A stretch of 64,000 nt of DNA from an uncultured Alphaproteobacteria bacterium (GTDB taxonomy: Bacteria > Pseudomonadota > Alphaproteobacteria > Caulobacterales > Aquidulcibacteraceae): positions 21,284 to 85,283 of the forward strand of contig CADEEA010000005.1 of NCBI GenBank assembly GCA_902826245.1, in the 5' to 3' direction. Shown here piece by piece: positions 36,378 to 45,639 of this stretch. Made by a program: the position numbers and the translations under genes. The notes below the pieces were generated by a model. The model saw nothing but the letters and a program-made list of their open reading frames with translations. It searched no databases and had not been told where the DNA came from. Numbering within the stretch: position 1 is the first letter of the stretch; the number at the start of each line of letters is the position of its first letter.

Positions 36378-36458
36378 CTATCCCCGCAAATCCACCCCTC
36401 CCGGCCTTGAAAACCAAGGCTTGTACAAAAATCTACCCACCCCCCTTGGAGGCGGGTT

Positions 36459-36781
36459 TATACTGCGTCTATCGCCTTCGCATGGAGGGCAGTCGGTACC
36501 CTGTTCGAGCCGATGCGCATGGCGAGGTGGTGAGCGTGAAGCGCCAAGAGCGCAAAGCCCGCGCGAGAAAATGAAGCGCGGGAGGTCACCGGGATCGGCG
36601 CGAACACGCCGACCTGCACGCCGCCGGGGTACGCCTCGCGGAGTGAAATAGCTCCAGTCCGGCCGCCCGGCGAGCACGACCACGGGGACGCGTTCGTTCG
36701 CGTCATAAGCGCCGAAACAACGGCGCACATTTTTGCGACGCGGTCGAACGCGTCCCCGCCCTCCGATGGGCGGAGTTTTTT
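36459..36781 (+). ncRNA. Candidate structured RNA of ~310 nt, terminator-ended
   Basis: No credible protein is encoded in this gene-free stretch. A TATACT -10 box (36459-36464) is followed by nested perfect stems: GTACCC/GGGTAC (36496-36501, 36627-36632), CCGAT/ATCGG (36510, 36594), GGTGA/TCACC (36529, 36586) and CCCGCGC/GCGCGGG (36558, 36576). Next comes a three-tier hairpin of 13, 6 and 6 bp (36684-36757), then a Rho-independent terminator. No -35 box is clear. It lacks marks of RNase P RNA, tmRNA or SRP RNA, and I do not recognise the family. A decayed mobile repeat is the alternative. Confidence 0.4.
36756..36781 (+). terminator. Rho-independent terminator
   Basis: CCGCCC-TCCGAT-GGGCGG (or alternatively CTCCG-ATGGG-CGGAG) followed by six T residues (36776-36781) on the plus strand. 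It would end a transcript coming from the candidate structured RNA; the gst gene on the opposite strand ends 45 bp further on. Confidence 0.7.
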
Positions 36782-36826
36782 CCGGCTGAAGGGCCAACAA
36801 GGATGCCGCTTGCGCGAAACGACATT

Positions 36827-37447
36827 CTAAGCGGGCGTTTGCCCCGCCGGCCGCTCCGCAAGCGCCGCGCGCCAGCGCTTCAGGTTCGGCAGATCGTCGC
36901 CCGGGCGCCAACGCACCATTTTTGCGAAGTCCATGCCACAGGCGGCGGTGATGTCGGCGATGGTGAAGCGATCGCCCGCGATCCAAGGCCTATGCGCCAA
37001 TTCGCCATCCAGCCACTTCGCCATGCGCAGGGCCTGGGCCTGATACCAGCTTGCCACTTCGGCATTCTGGTTCTTCTCCACAGCCTCCAGCATCGGCGAA
37101 CCATGGCGCACCCACATCAAAAGCGGCATTGCGAAAAGAAGTTCGGCGCGGCGATCCCACATTTCAATCGACGCGCGCTCGAATGCGTCGCGCCCCATGA
37201 GGTTGGGCTCAGGATAGAGCGCCTCGAGATAGAGGCAGATGGCGCGGCTTTCGGTGATGGTTCGCCCATCGTCGAGTTCGAGCGTGGGCACTTGGGCGAG
37301 CGGACTCTTGGCGCGAAAATCCGGCTCACGATGTTCGCCTTTGACCAGATCGACCTGCACGACTTCGATGTCGGTTACGCCCTTCTCGGCGATGAACATC
37401 ATCACACGCCTCGGGTTGGGCGCATAGGCGGCGCTGAAGAGTTTCAT
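36827..37447 (-). CDS. Glutathione S-transferase family protein
   Basis: A 206-residue GST: thioredoxin-like N-domain (MKLFSAAYAPNPRRVMMFIAEKGV; the cis-Pro and glutathione-binding AQVPTLELDDGRTITESRAICLYLEALY) and an all-helical C-domain with the capping-box AGDRFTIADITAACGM. It starts inside the last codons of the nucleoside transporter gene (4-bp overlap), so the two are one unit. The catalytic residue class (Ser or Tyr) is not obvious from the N-terminus. Substrate unknown. Confidence 0.9.
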   Translation of the reverse strand: MKLFSAAYAPNPRRVMMFIAEKGVTDIEVVQVDLVKGEHREPDFRAKSPLAQVPTLELDDGRTITESRAICLYLEALYPEPNLMGRDAFERASIEMWDRRAELLFAMPLLMWVRHGSPMLEAVEKNQNAEVASWYQAQALRMAKWLDGELAHRPWIAGDRFTIADITAACGMDFAKMVRWRPGDDLPNLKRWRAALAERPAGQTPA

Positions 37448-38742
37448 AGCCGCGCTCCAAACATGCCCGCCGGCAGCGCCGCGACCACTGCTGCGGTCAT
37501 CAATGTCGCCAGAAAGCCCGGAATCAGCGACTTCCAGGCCAGCGCGAATATTTCATCGCGGCGCTGCGGCATGAGCACAGTCATGCCGCCAGTCATGATG
37601 CCGACGGAAGCGACATTGGCGAACCCGCAGATCGCGTAGGTGAGGATCATGGTCGACCGCGGACTCAACGCCTCTGGCGGAAGATTGCCAAGTTCAATGA
37701 AGGCGATGAATTCGGTCAGGAAGAGCTTCTGACCGAGTATGCTGCCGGCGGCCTGCGCTTCGCTCCACGGCACGCCGATCAGATAGGCGACCGGCGCGAA
37801 GGCGTAGCCGAACATGCGCTGCAGCGTCAGAGGCGCGCCGGCGACGTCTCCAAACCCGGCCAGAATGTTATTTACGATCCACACGAAAGACACGAACACA
37901 ATCAGGAAGGCCGCCACGTTGACCGCCACCATAATACCGTCCTGAACGCCGCGCGTTACCGCGTCCATCGAGCTCTGGTATTTGAGATCTTCACCTGGCT
38001 CGAGATGCGCGCCGCTCTTCTCCTCAGGGATCATGATCCGCGCGAGCAATATGCCCGCGGGCGCGGAGATGATCGACGCCATCAGCACGTGGCCCGCCAC
38101 GTTGTCGAACACCTCGACTCCGCCAGGCTTCAAGATGCTCACATAAGCCACCATGGTCGAGCCCGCGACAGTCGCGAGGCCCACCACCATCATCAGGAAC
38201 AATTCCGAACGCGTCAGACGTTCGAGATAGGCACGGATCACGATCGGGCTCTCCACCATGCCCATGAAAATGTTGGCCGCCACCGCCAGCGCCGAGGGGC
38301 CGGTCAGTCCCATCGTGCGCTGAAACAAAAAGCCGAAGCCGTGAGTGATCCATTTCAATATCTTCCAGTGCCAAAGCAGCGCCGAAAGCGCCGATATCAC
38401 GACGATCAAGGGCAGCACCCGGAAGCCGAAGAGGAACGGCGGCGGCGCATCGGAGGCGCGCGTGGCGTAGGGCTGGTCGCCTCCGCCGAGATAACCGAAC
38501 ACGAATTGCGTGCCCTTGTCGGTGGCGCTGGCGAGGCCATCGACAACACCGCTTACCGCCCTCAGCACACGCTCGGAGTCCGGCAGCGCAAAGAGCGCGA
38601 GCACCAAGCCCGCCTGCACGCCCAGCGCGCCCAGCGTCAGCAGCAGCGGGAAACGGCGCCTGTTCTCCGAGAGCAGCCAGCAGATCAGCAGTATCGCCAC
38701 GAGCGCGCCGAGGCTGCGCGCATTCTCGAGGGTGTAGGTCAA
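37444..38742 (-). CDS. Concentrative nucleoside transporter (NupC/CNT family)
   Basis: A 432-residue multi-pass permease with roughly ten hydrophobic helices. CNT marks are GESPIVIRAYL-like GMVESPIVIRAYLERLTRSELFLMMVVGLATVAGSTMVAYV, KLFLTEFIAFIEL, and the C-terminal TYAICGFANVASVGIMTGGM. It should import nucleosides with H+ or Na+. Upstream of and overlapping gst; divergent from the large membrane protein gene at 38931. Confidence 0.92.
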   Translation of the reverse strand: MTYTLENARSLGALVAILLICWLLSENRRRFPLLLTLGALGVQAGLVLALFALPDSERVLRAVSGVVDGLASATDKGTQFVFGYLGGGDQPYATRASDAPPPFLFGFRVLPLIVVISALSALLWHWKILKWITHGFGFLFQRTMGLTGPSALAVAANIFMGMVESPIVIRAYLERLTRSELFLMMVVGLATVAGSTMVAYVSILKPGGVEVFDNVAGHVLMASIISAPAGILLARIMIPEEKSGAHLEPGEDLKYQSSMDAVTRGVQDGIMVAVNVAAFLIVFVSFVWIVNNILAGFGDVAGAPLTLQRMFGYAFAPVAYLIGVPWSEAQAAGSILGQKLFLTEFIAFIELGNLPPEALSPRSTMILTYAICGFANVASVGIMTGGMTVLMPQRRDEIFALAWKSLIPGFLATLMTAAVVAALPAGMFGARL

Positions 38743-38930
38743 TGTGCCCTCCCAGGCGCCGCCAGCGCCCTATTGTTACCGCCTTGATAATGAATTTGGA
38801 CCCCGCGCCAAGCGGCCGCACGCAGAATTCTCGGAATGAATTCAGATATTACGCATCGTCCACCGCGGCGCGGATAGGGGGCGCCCAGTTTTGCGCATGC
38901 ACCCGCGGCGACGATACGCTAAATGGCCGC

Positions 38931-40880
38931 ATGACGTTTCTCATTTTGTTCGCAGTCCAACTCGCAGCGCTCGCGGCTGGGTTTGTTTTTCTGACCCGTC
39001 GCATCGACCTGCTGCAGCAGGAGGTAGCGCATCTGCGCCAGGCACTCGAAGGGCGACGCGCGGCGCGTCCGAAACTGGTGGCGAGCAATTCGCGCGCAGT
39101 GTCCACAAGCGTTGACGCGCCTCTGCTTCGTCCGGAAAAGGCGTGGCGCAAACCGGCCTCGGCGCCGCCGCGCCTCAGCGTCCTCGCGCAGTGGTGCGTG
39201 ACGGCAGCGCTCATCGCTGCGCCCGCCGGCGCACTTGCGCTGGCCGCCGAGCCTATAGCCGTCATCTGCGCGGGCGTTCTCCTCAGCGCGTTGGCGTCGC
39301 TTTTGGCGTTGCGCCCCAGTTGGAGCGCCGCCGCATGGTGCGGGGTTCTGGGCGCCGCGGCGTGGGCTATCGCCGGTATCGCAATAGGCGCGGCGCAGAG
39401 CCAGGCTGGCCTCTACTCTGCCTTTGTCGCTTGCGCCGCTTGTGCAGGCCTCGCCTCTGCAATCTTAAACCGCCTCGCACCAGGCGCGGTGATGATGGCG
39501 GCGATGGGCGGCGCCAGCCTGACGCTCGCCGCGCAGACCAGCGCCATCAGCTCTCCCGGAGCGGCGTTTGGCGCGGTCGTCATCGCCGCTGCGATTGCGG
39601 GCGCGTCGCGTCTGCGCCTGGAAGCCCTGCACATAGGCGCATTCGTCGCTTTGCTCGGCGGACTATTCGTCGTCAGCGGCCAACCCACAGCGGCAGTTTG
39701 GTTCACCCCGATTGCGACCTGGGCAGGCGCGCTGTTCCTCGCCATCGCCGTGGTGCGCGTACCGCAGCTTGGCGCGCGTGGCGTGACGATCGCCGCCACT
39801 GGGGCGCTCGCGCCCTTCGCCGCGATTGCGGCGCTACATGGGGGCGGCCAGGGGCTGTCGGATCCCCTGGCGGCGAGCGGCGCATTTTTGTCCCTTGCGC
39901 TGATGCTCGTGGGGGTCGCCTGGCTCGCTGCCGAACGGCGTCAGGAGGGTTTCGCGGGCTTAAAGCTCAACGCCTGGGTTTTGTCAGCGAGCATCGGCGC
40001 CGCCCTGATCGCCGCGATCCTGGTCGGCGCCAATCCTGCGCCGGCGGCCATACTGCTCATGTTCGCCGCGGCCACATGCGCGCTCCTCAATAGACGTTTT
40101 CCGGCGCCCTATTGGCGCGTTGGTGCGGGCGCCTTCGGCTTGTGCGCGTGCGCCTATGCTTGGACCTGCGCCGCAGGCATCCTCGGGGAAACCATGCCCG
40201 CTTGGCAGACGCTCGCCGCGGCGCTGGCGGCGCCAGCCGCGCTTGCATTCGGCGCAGCGCGATCGTTTGGCCGCGGCCACGCCTTGAGCAGTGCGATCAT
40301 GGACTTGGCGGGCGTCGCCTTGGCGTTAGCCGGCCTCCTCATTGGCGCACGTCTCGCACTCTCTGCGGGTGCGCCCATGTCATACGAGTTCGGCGTTGAG
40401 GAACTCAGTGTCCAAACCTGCATCTGGCTGGCTGCTGGGCTGGCGATGGCAATCGCCGATGGGAACGTCGTGCACGCGGCGTTATCGCGTGTCTTGACTG
40501 CCATCGGCGTCTGTTCAGCAGCGCTGTTGAGCGGCCTGTGGTTTGCAGCCTATTTCGGGACGCCAAGCGCGACGCTCGAGAACTTCAATTTCATCCTGTT
40601 CGCCGGCCCGGCCATTCTGTTCGCCGTACATTGGATCATGTGGCGCGCCAAACGAGCGCCGCTGCTTGCGCGCGCGAGCCTTGGCGCGAGCGCCTTTCTC
40701 GCCGCCAGCGCGTTAACCGCCGAGGTGCTGAAAGCCCGCATCGACGCGAGCGGAGGCGATTGGGTGAGCGCAGCCACGGCGGCCACCGCATTTTCGTTAG
40801 CGCTTGCGGTCAATTTCGCTCCGGGCGCGGCCGGCGCTCGTCGCCCGCGCTGGGTGCGCGCCCCACGCCAAGCGGCCTAA
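38931..40880 (+). CDS. Large multi-pass membrane protein of unknown function
   Basis: A 649-residue, extremely Ala-rich hydrophobic protein with an N-terminal helix (MTFLILFAVQLAALAAGFVFL), a short coiled segment (IDLLQQEVAHLRQALEGRR), a basic linker and then ~16 or more predicted helices. The layout (anchor, coiled coil, many helices) is reminiscent of DUF2339 membrane proteins, but I see no decisive motif. The 63 open codons before the chosen ATG are non-hydrophobic and overlap the nupC promoter. It stands alone and is convergent with the gene at 40888. Confidence 0.7.
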   Translation: MTFLILFAVQLAALAAGFVFLTRRIDLLQQEVAHLRQALEGRRAARPKLVASNSRAVSTSVDAPLLRPEKAWRKPASAPPRLSVLAQWCVTAALIAAPAGALALAAEPIAVICAGVLLSALASLLALRPSWSAAAWCGVLGAAAWAIAGIAIGAAQSQAGLYSAFVACAACAGLASAILNRLAPGAVMMAAMGGASLTLAAQTSAISSPGAAFGAVVIAAAIAGASRLRLEALHIGAFVALLGGLFVVSGQPTAAVWFTPIATWAGALFLAIAVVRVPQLGARGVTIAATGALAPFAAIAALHGGGQGLSDPLAASGAFLSLALMLVGVAWLAAERRQEGFAGLKLNAWVLSASIGAALIAAILVGANPAPAAILLMFAAATCALLNRRFPAPYWRVGAGAFGLCACAYAWTCAAGILGETMPAWQTLAAALAAPAALAFGAARSFGRGHALSSAIMDLAGVALALAGLLIGARLALSAGAPMSYEFGVEELSVQTCIWLAAGLAMAIADGNVVHAALSRVLTAIGVCSAALLSGLWFAAYFGTPSATLENFNFILFAGPAILFAVHWIMWRAKRAPLLARASLGASAFLAASALTAEVLKARIDASGGDWVSAATAATAFSLALAVNFAPGAAGARRPRWVRAPRQAA

Positions 40881-40887
40881 TAGAAGC

Positions 40888-41337
40888 TCAGCTGCCCCAG
40901 CAAGCGTATGCGACTTCGCGCATCTTCGCGGGGCCGCCGATGCTGAACGTGCGCGTCTGATTGTTGACCGTGACCGATAGCTGGTCGTTCGGCTGCACAG
41001 CCGCCAGGATAGGCGGCCGCTGCGGCAGATTGATCGTCAGCGCACGATTGCGCCCGCGCCCCTCCAGCCGGCTTGGCACGTTCACGCTCAGGGCGCCGAT
41101 GCGCACCGAGGACGTCGTCGCCCGGCGCGCCGCCCGCACTAATGTGAAATCCGAAAGCACGATGTCGCCCGTCGGCGGCCGACAGGTCATCGTCGCGATT
41201 ACCCTGCCGCGATCATCACGTTCCGTCGCGGTGGCGACGCCATCGACATAGGCATAGGACCAGCCGGCCTGCGCCTGCGCCATGCCCGGCGTCGCAAGCG
41301 CCACGGCGCAGACACAAACTGCCAACAGCTTCCGCAT
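40888..41337 (-). CDS. Exported protein of unknown function
   Basis: A 149-residue protein with a cleavable signal peptide (MRKLLAVCVCAVALATPGMAQA) and a mature part rich in beta-strand-forming residues, with a pair of Cys (TMTCRPPTGD and YACWGS) that could form a disulfide. No family is recognised. It faces the membrane-protein gene tail to tail with a 7-bp gap. Confidence 0.65.
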   Translation of the reverse strand: MRKLLAVCVCAVALATPGMAQAQAGWSYAYVDGVATATERDDRGRVIATMTCRPPTGDIVLSDFTLVRAARRATTSSVRIGALSVNVPSRLEGRGRNRALTINLPQRPPILAAVQPNDQLSVTVNNQTRTFSIGGPAKMREVAYACWGS

Positions 41338-41458
41338 CCGTCGTCTCCCGATATTCCCGAACTAAGGGCGCGCTCTTAGCACGCCCCGGCGGAGATTTGC
41401 GACGGGCAATAGCTGTGGAGGACCGGTAATGATTCAGCCGCTAGCGAGCCTGAAATCA

Positions 41459-41944
41459 TCACATCCGGGACACAAGGCTCAGCGCGCCCTGCTCCAGATT
41501 GAGCAAAAATTGCTTGCGCCCCATACCACCGCCAAAGCCCGTGAGGTTGCCGTCGGCGCCGATCACCCGGTGACAGGGGATGATGATCGCGACCGGGTTG
41601 CGGCCATTGGCGAGGCCGACCGCGCGAAACGCCTTAGGCGAGCCGATGGCGGCCGCCTGCTGTCCGTAAGTGCGAGTGGCCCCGTAGGGGATATTGGCTA
41701 GCGCGGCCCAAACCCGCTTCTGGAAGTCAGTGCCTTCCGGGGCCGTTGGTATTGTGAAAACCCTCAGCTTGGCGTCGAAATAGAGATCGAGCTCCCGGCG
41801 CGCGTGCGCCAAAACCCGATCCTCGCCGCGCGGAGACGCCGCGAGCTTGTATTTCGGCTCGTCGAATTCGAGCCCGGTGAGCGCCGCGCCGTTCGAATGC
41901 AATGTCAGCGGCCCGACCGCACTATCGTGAATGCACGAGATCAT
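41459..41944 (-). CDS. ogt: Methylated-DNA--[protein]-cysteine S-methyltransferase
   Basis: A 161-residue O6-alkylguanine repair protein. The acceptor Cys124 lies in IIPCHRVIGADGNLTGFGGGMGRKQFLLNLE, and the helix-turn-helix RVWAALANIPYGATRTYGQQAAAIG precedes it. It repairs O6-methylguanine by irreversible methyl transfer. Its ATG overlaps the stop of the Ada-AlkA gene by 4 bp, so the two alkylation-repair proteins are produced together. Confidence 0.94.
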   Translation of the reverse strand: MISCIHDSAVGPLTLHSNGAALTGLEFDEPKYKLAASPRGEDRVLAHARRELDLYFDAKLRVFTIPTAPEGTDFQKRVWAALANIPYGATRTYGQQAAAIGSPKAFRAVGLANGRNPVAIIIPCHRVIGADGNLTGFGGGMGRKQFLLNLEQGALSLVSRM

Positions 41945-43368
41945 TTTCTCGCTCCCTTACTTGCGCCGCGCCGCCATAAGCGGATCGCGGCATAGGCGCG
42001 CCATGGCCTCAGATGTTCCAAGGTCTCGCCCTTGCGGCCGAGGGCGTTGATCAAAGCGATGTCGGTGGCCGGATAGGCGTCGGGGTCGCCGAGGGCGCGC
42101 ATGGCGACATACTCGATGGTCCAGGGCCCAATGCCTGGAATTTCCGCGAGCGCGGCGCGCCCGGCGCTGATCGCGCCCCGCGCCAGCGGGAGCGTCCCCT
42201 GAGCCGCTGCAGACGCAATCATGTGCAAGGTCTCCGCGCGCTTCTTCGGCAAGCCAATCGCGGCAATGCGCGCGGCGCCCGCGTCCGCCAAGACGTCGGC
42301 GCTCGGAAATGCTTGAGTTAGCGCATCGGGCCCCCGTTCGAGGCAATCGCCGAATTTCGCCACCAGCCGCTCAGTCAGCGTGCGCGCGCCAGCTACGGTG
42401 ATTTGCTGGCCAAGAACGGCGCGGATCACACACTCGAAGCCGTCAAGCATGCCCGGCACGCGCACGCCCGGCTCGCGTCTTACGTCCTTCTTCAGCTCTG
42501 GATCGGCCGCGAGCACGCCGTCCACAGCGCTCATCTCGGCATCCAAATCGAGCGCCCCACGCACATTGGCGACCAACGGGCGCAAGTGCGGGGCGAGATT
42601 CTCCGACAGCGTGAGCTGCAGCCCCTTCTGGCTCAGGCCGATTTCAATCCAGCCCAAAACTCCACCCAATTTGAGCACGCGCGCGTAGGTGCGCCGGTCG
42701 CAGCGCTCAACACCGGAGAGCGCACGCATGCGGTAGAAATCGAGCACAGGCGCTAAATTGTAATCTCCCCGCGGCGACAGGGTTACCGTGACGGTTTCCC
42801 CGCGTGCGATCGCCTTGCGGCCGCGCATTTTCGTGGGCGGCGCGCCATAGCGCTCCTTCATGGTCGCATTGAAGCGACGCAACGAGCGAAAACCGGAGGC
42901 AAACGCGATTTCCGTGATGCTCAGTCCGGTCTCGTTCAACAACCGCCGCGCCGCCAACAGGCGCCCGGTCTGGGCGATCTGGATCGGACTTGCGCCGAAT
43001 TCGGCGTTCATCACGCGGCGCAGATGGCGCGATGTCACGCCAAGGTCGCCCGCCAGCGATTCAAGACCCTGTTCTTCCAAGGCGCCGGCTTCGATGCGCG
43101 CGTACGCGGCCGCCGCGAGCCGCGCCGGCGCGTCAATCGGGGCCAAGCCGGGCGCGCGTTCGGGGCGGCACAGCAGGCACGGACGAAATCCAGCCGCCTC
43201 CGCCGCCGCAGCCGATGGCCAGAACGTGCGATTGGCGCGTTTGACCAGACGCGCGGGGCAAATGCAGCGGCAATAAATGCCGGTGGATGTCACTCCGACA
43301 TAGAAACGCCCGTCGAACCGCCGGTCCTTGGCGTCGCACGCGGCGTGGCAGATGTCGGCGTCGAGCAT
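41941..43368 (-). CDS. Ada metal-binding domain/AraC HTH/AlkA 3-methyladenine glycosylase fusion
   Basis: A 475-residue three-part protein. Residues 1-75 are the Ada zinc domain (DAKDRRFDGRFYVGVTSTGIYCRCICPAR ... FRPCLLCRPE; the methylphosphotriester-accepting Cys is among these). Residues ~80-175 form an AraC-type HTH (LAGDLGVTSRHLRRVMNAEFG). Residues ~190-475 are AlkA (HhH motif LAEIPGIGPWTIEYVAMRALGDPDAYPATDIAL with catalytic Asp). There is no O6-methyltransferase domain; that activity is supplied by the coupled ogt gene. Likely an adaptive-response activator and glycosylase in one. Confidence 0.92.
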   Translation of the reverse strand: MLDADICHAACDAKDRRFDGRFYVGVTSTGIYCRCICPARLVKRANRTFWPSAAAAEAAGFRPCLLCRPERAPGLAPIDAPARLAAAAYARIEAGALEEQGLESLAGDLGVTSRHLRRVMNAEFGASPIQIAQTGRLLAARRLLNETGLSITEIAFASGFRSLRRFNATMKERYGAPPTKMRGRKAIARGETVTVTLSPRGDYNLAPVLDFYRMRALSGVERCDRRTYARVLKLGGVLGWIEIGLSQKGLQLTLSENLAPHLRPLVANVRGALDLDAEMSAVDGVLAADPELKKDVRREPGVRVPGMLDGFECVIRAVLGQQITVAGARTLTERLVAKFGDCLERGPDALTQAFPSADVLADAGAARIAAIGLPKKRAETLHMIASAAAQGTLPLARGAISAGRAALAEIPGIGPWTIEYVAMRALGDPDAYPATDIALINALGRKGETLEHLRPWRAYAAIRLWRRGASKGARK

Positions 43369-43425
43369 GGGCGGAGATTAGCCGCGATTCCGCGCCTCGT
43401 CTCGCCGGATTCGGACACCCAAGCC

Positions 43426-44604
43426 TCACGCCAACGGCAGATAAGGCGTGAGCTCCCCCTTGGCGGCGGGCTCGGCGTGAGCTGCGCGAACCACCAGCGC
43501 GTCGGCGCTCGCAAACACGCTGAGCAGCGAAGAATCCTGATTGTCGAACGGCGCGAGCGCTCCGTCCTCGTTCAGACGGGCGCGCAGATAGGTCTCGCGC
43601 GACCCATTCTTGCCAAGCGGCGCAGCGAGCCGCGCAAAACGGGGACGCACACACGCCAACGGGTCGCGCCCCAGCATGGCCTCTATGAGCGGGCGCGCGA
43701 ACAAATAGGCGCACACAATCGCAGAAGCAGGATTGCCCGGCAGCCCGAGCACGCGACCTGCCGATGTCGTGGCGAACCATGTGGGTTTGCCGGGCTGCAC
43801 CGCCACCTTGTCGACCACCATCTGCCCGCCGAGCCGCGCCAGTGCGCCGCGGTTGTGATCGTGCGGGCCGACAGAGGCGCCGCCGATCAAAATCAGGAGA
43901 TCGCAGCGAGGCAACGCATCTCCGATGCTAGACAGTATCCGATCCTCGGCATCTGCAAGCGCGGTCCCTCGCTCGACCTCAGCGCCCCAACGCTCGGCCA
44001 GGCCGCAAACCGCAAACGAACCGGACTCGAACACTTGGTCGTCGCGCGCGGAGGCGCCGGGCGCGACGATCTCGTCGCCCCCGGCAAACACAATCACGCG
44101 CGGTTGCCGCACAAGATTCAGCGTCGCCGTCCCAGAACTCGCAGCGAGGGCTATCGCTATCGGATCGAGGATGCGGCCGCGCTCAAGCAAGGTTGCGCCA
44201 GCGGCAAAATCACCGCCGCGCGGACGCAAATGACGCCCGGGCGCGACCGATGCATCGAGGAGGCGCCCATTCTCAACGCGCGCGTCTTCTTGAATGAGTA
44301 TGCCCGCAGCGCCCTCAGGCGTAGGCGCGCCGGTTGAGATGCGAATGGCTTCACCCGCAGCGAGCGAACGCCCAAACGCGCGTCCCGCCGCAGCTTCGCC
44401 GACAATGAGGAAAGGCTCGCCCGGCTTTTCCTGGGCTAGCGCGTACCCATCCATGGCGGACGCCGTGAACGGAGGCTGATCGCGCGCCGCAATCAGGGGC
44501 GAGGCAAGCACCCGACCGGCGCATTGATCGAGCGCGACGACCTCGTCAGCAAGTGTGCCCACATGGCCCAACATTGCGCTGCGCGCCTCGGTTACGCTCA
44601 GCAT
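43426..44604 (-). CDS. moeA: Molybdopterin molybdenumtransferase MoeA
   Basis: A 392-residue enzyme inserting molybdate into molybdopterin. MoeA segments seen: PPFTASAMDGYAL near the start, the GEAIRISTGAPTPEGAAGILIQED strand, the GGASVGPHDH loop with catalytic acidic residue environment, and PGKPTWFATTSAGRVLGLPGNPASAIV. It starts on the last base of moaC (TGATG), making it the terminal gene of the Moco operon. The product feeds formate dehydrogenase nearby. Confidence 0.94.
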   Translation of the reverse strand: MLSVTEARSAMLGHVGTLADEVVALDQCAGRVLASPLIAARDQPPFTASAMDGYALAQEKPGEPFLIVGEAAAGRAFGRSLAAGEAIRISTGAPTPEGAAGILIQEDARVENGRLLDASVAPGRHLRPRGGDFAAGATLLERGRILDPIAIALAASSGTATLNLVRQPRVIVFAGGDEIVAPGASARDDQVFESGSFAVCGLAERWGAEVERGTALADAEDRILSSIGDALPRCDLLILIGGASVGPHDHNRGALARLGGQMVVDKVAVQPGKPTWFATTSAGRVLGLPGNPASAIVCAYLFARPLIEAMLGRDPLACVRPRFARLAAPLGKNGSRETYLRARLNEDGALAPFDNQDSSLLSVFASADALVVRAAHAEPAAKGELTPYLPLA

Positions 44605-45086
44605 CAGGCCGGCCGCTCAAAATCGCCCGAGGCGCCGCCGGACTTTCGCACGAGCTGAACACCCTCGATGCGCATGCCGCGATCGGCGCTCTTCAGCATG
44701 TCATAGATCGTGAGCGCCGCGACGCTCGCTGCCGTCAGCGCCTCCATCTCCACGCCGGTCTTGCCGTCGGTGCGCGCCAACGCGCGAATGCGCAGGCCCG
44801 GCAGCGTTCGGTCAGGTTCTATGACCACTTGCACATGCGTGAGCGACAGCGGGTGACACATCGGGATCAATTCCGCGGCGCGTTTGGCCGCCATCACGCC
44901 TGCGATTTCCGCAACCGCGCGCACGTCGCCTTTGTTCGCGCGGCCCGACAGCGCCAGATCGAGCGTACCTTCCTGCATGCGTACGCATGCTTCGGCGGCG
45001 GCCTCGCGCGCCGTGACGGCCTTGCCCGAAACATCAACCATGCGCGCGCGGCTGGCTTCATCGAAATGAGTGAGCTTGGACGCCAT
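44604..45086 (-). CDS. moaC: Cyclic pyranopterin monophosphate synthase MoaC
   Basis: A 160-residue protein with family motifs [46 protein letters not shown] (conserved His and Cys of the active site) and [26 protein letters not shown]. It acts with MoaA to convert GTP to cyclic pyranopterin monophosphate, the first Moco step. One base separates it from moaB. Confidence 0.96.
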   Translation of the reverse strand: MASKLTHFDEASRARMVDVSGKAVTAREAAAEACVRMQEGTLDLALSGRANKGDVRAVAEIAGVMAAKRAAELIPMCHPLSLTHVQVVIEPDRTLPGLRIRALARTDGKTGVEMEALTAASVAALTIYDMLKSADRGMRIEGVQLVRKSGGASGDFERPA

Positions 45087-45087
45087 C

Positions 45088-45639
45088 TCAACGCTCCATC
45101 AAACGCGGCATGAGCTCCACCATATTGCACGGCAAATGCCGGCTATCGAGCTGCCAGCGGATGATCTTGTCCCAGCCGTCCTTGCACGCGCCGTTCGATC
45201 CCGGCAGGCAGAAAATGAACGTGCCGCGCACAAGGCCCGCGCAGGCGCGCGACTGCAGCGTGGAGAGGCCGACGCTCTGATAAGAAACCATGTGCCATAC
45301 CGACTGAAAGCCTTCGATCTCTTTCTCAAACAGCGGCCGCACCGCTTCTGGCGTGACATCACGGCCGGTCAGTCCAGTTCCGCCAGTGGTGATGATAACT
45401 TCGACGCCCGCATCCTCAATCCATGCTGTGATCGCCTCGCGTATCGAGGATGTATCGTCCTTGACCCAGTCGCGCGCCGCGAGCACATGGCCGTCGCGCA
45501 CGATCCTGTCGGCCAACACACGCCCGGAAGTGTCGCTCTCTTCGTCGCGCGTATCGGAGATGGTGAGCACGGCGATGCGAACCGGCTTGAAGGTCGCGGA
45601 TTCGTTGAGGCGCCCGCCGGGCGGTGGGAGATCGGTCAT
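45088..45639 (-). CDS. moaB: Molybdenum cofactor biosynthesis protein B (MoaB/MogA-like)
   Basis: A 183-residue molybdopterin-binding-fold protein: [43 protein letters not shown] and [17 protein letters not shown] are diagnostic. MoaB-type proteins are annotated as adenylyltransferase-like; the exact activity of the B-type is less settled than that of MogA. Overlaps moaE by 4 bp. Confidence 0.92.
   Translation of the reverse strand: MTDLPPPGGRLNESATFKPVRIAVLTISDTRDEESDTSGRVLADRIVRDGHVLAARDWVKDDTSSIREAITAWIEDAGVEVIITTGGTGLTGRDVTPEAVRPLFEKEIEGFQSVWHMVSYQSVGLSTLQSRACAGLVRGTFIFCLPGSNGACKDGWDKIIRWQLDSRHLPCNMVELMPRLMER

Noticed and set aside
36426..36456. Minus-strand terminator-like CCCGCCTCC...GGGGGGTGGG followed by TAGATTTTT
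   Set aside because: The stem has two mismatches and no convincing minus-strand transcript leads into it.
36458..36730. 90-codon minus-strand frame in the gene-free region after purM
   Set aside because: No start with a ribosome site, no homology I recognise, and the frame runs through the perfect hairpins of the structured RNA candidate, which explains its conservation-like look.
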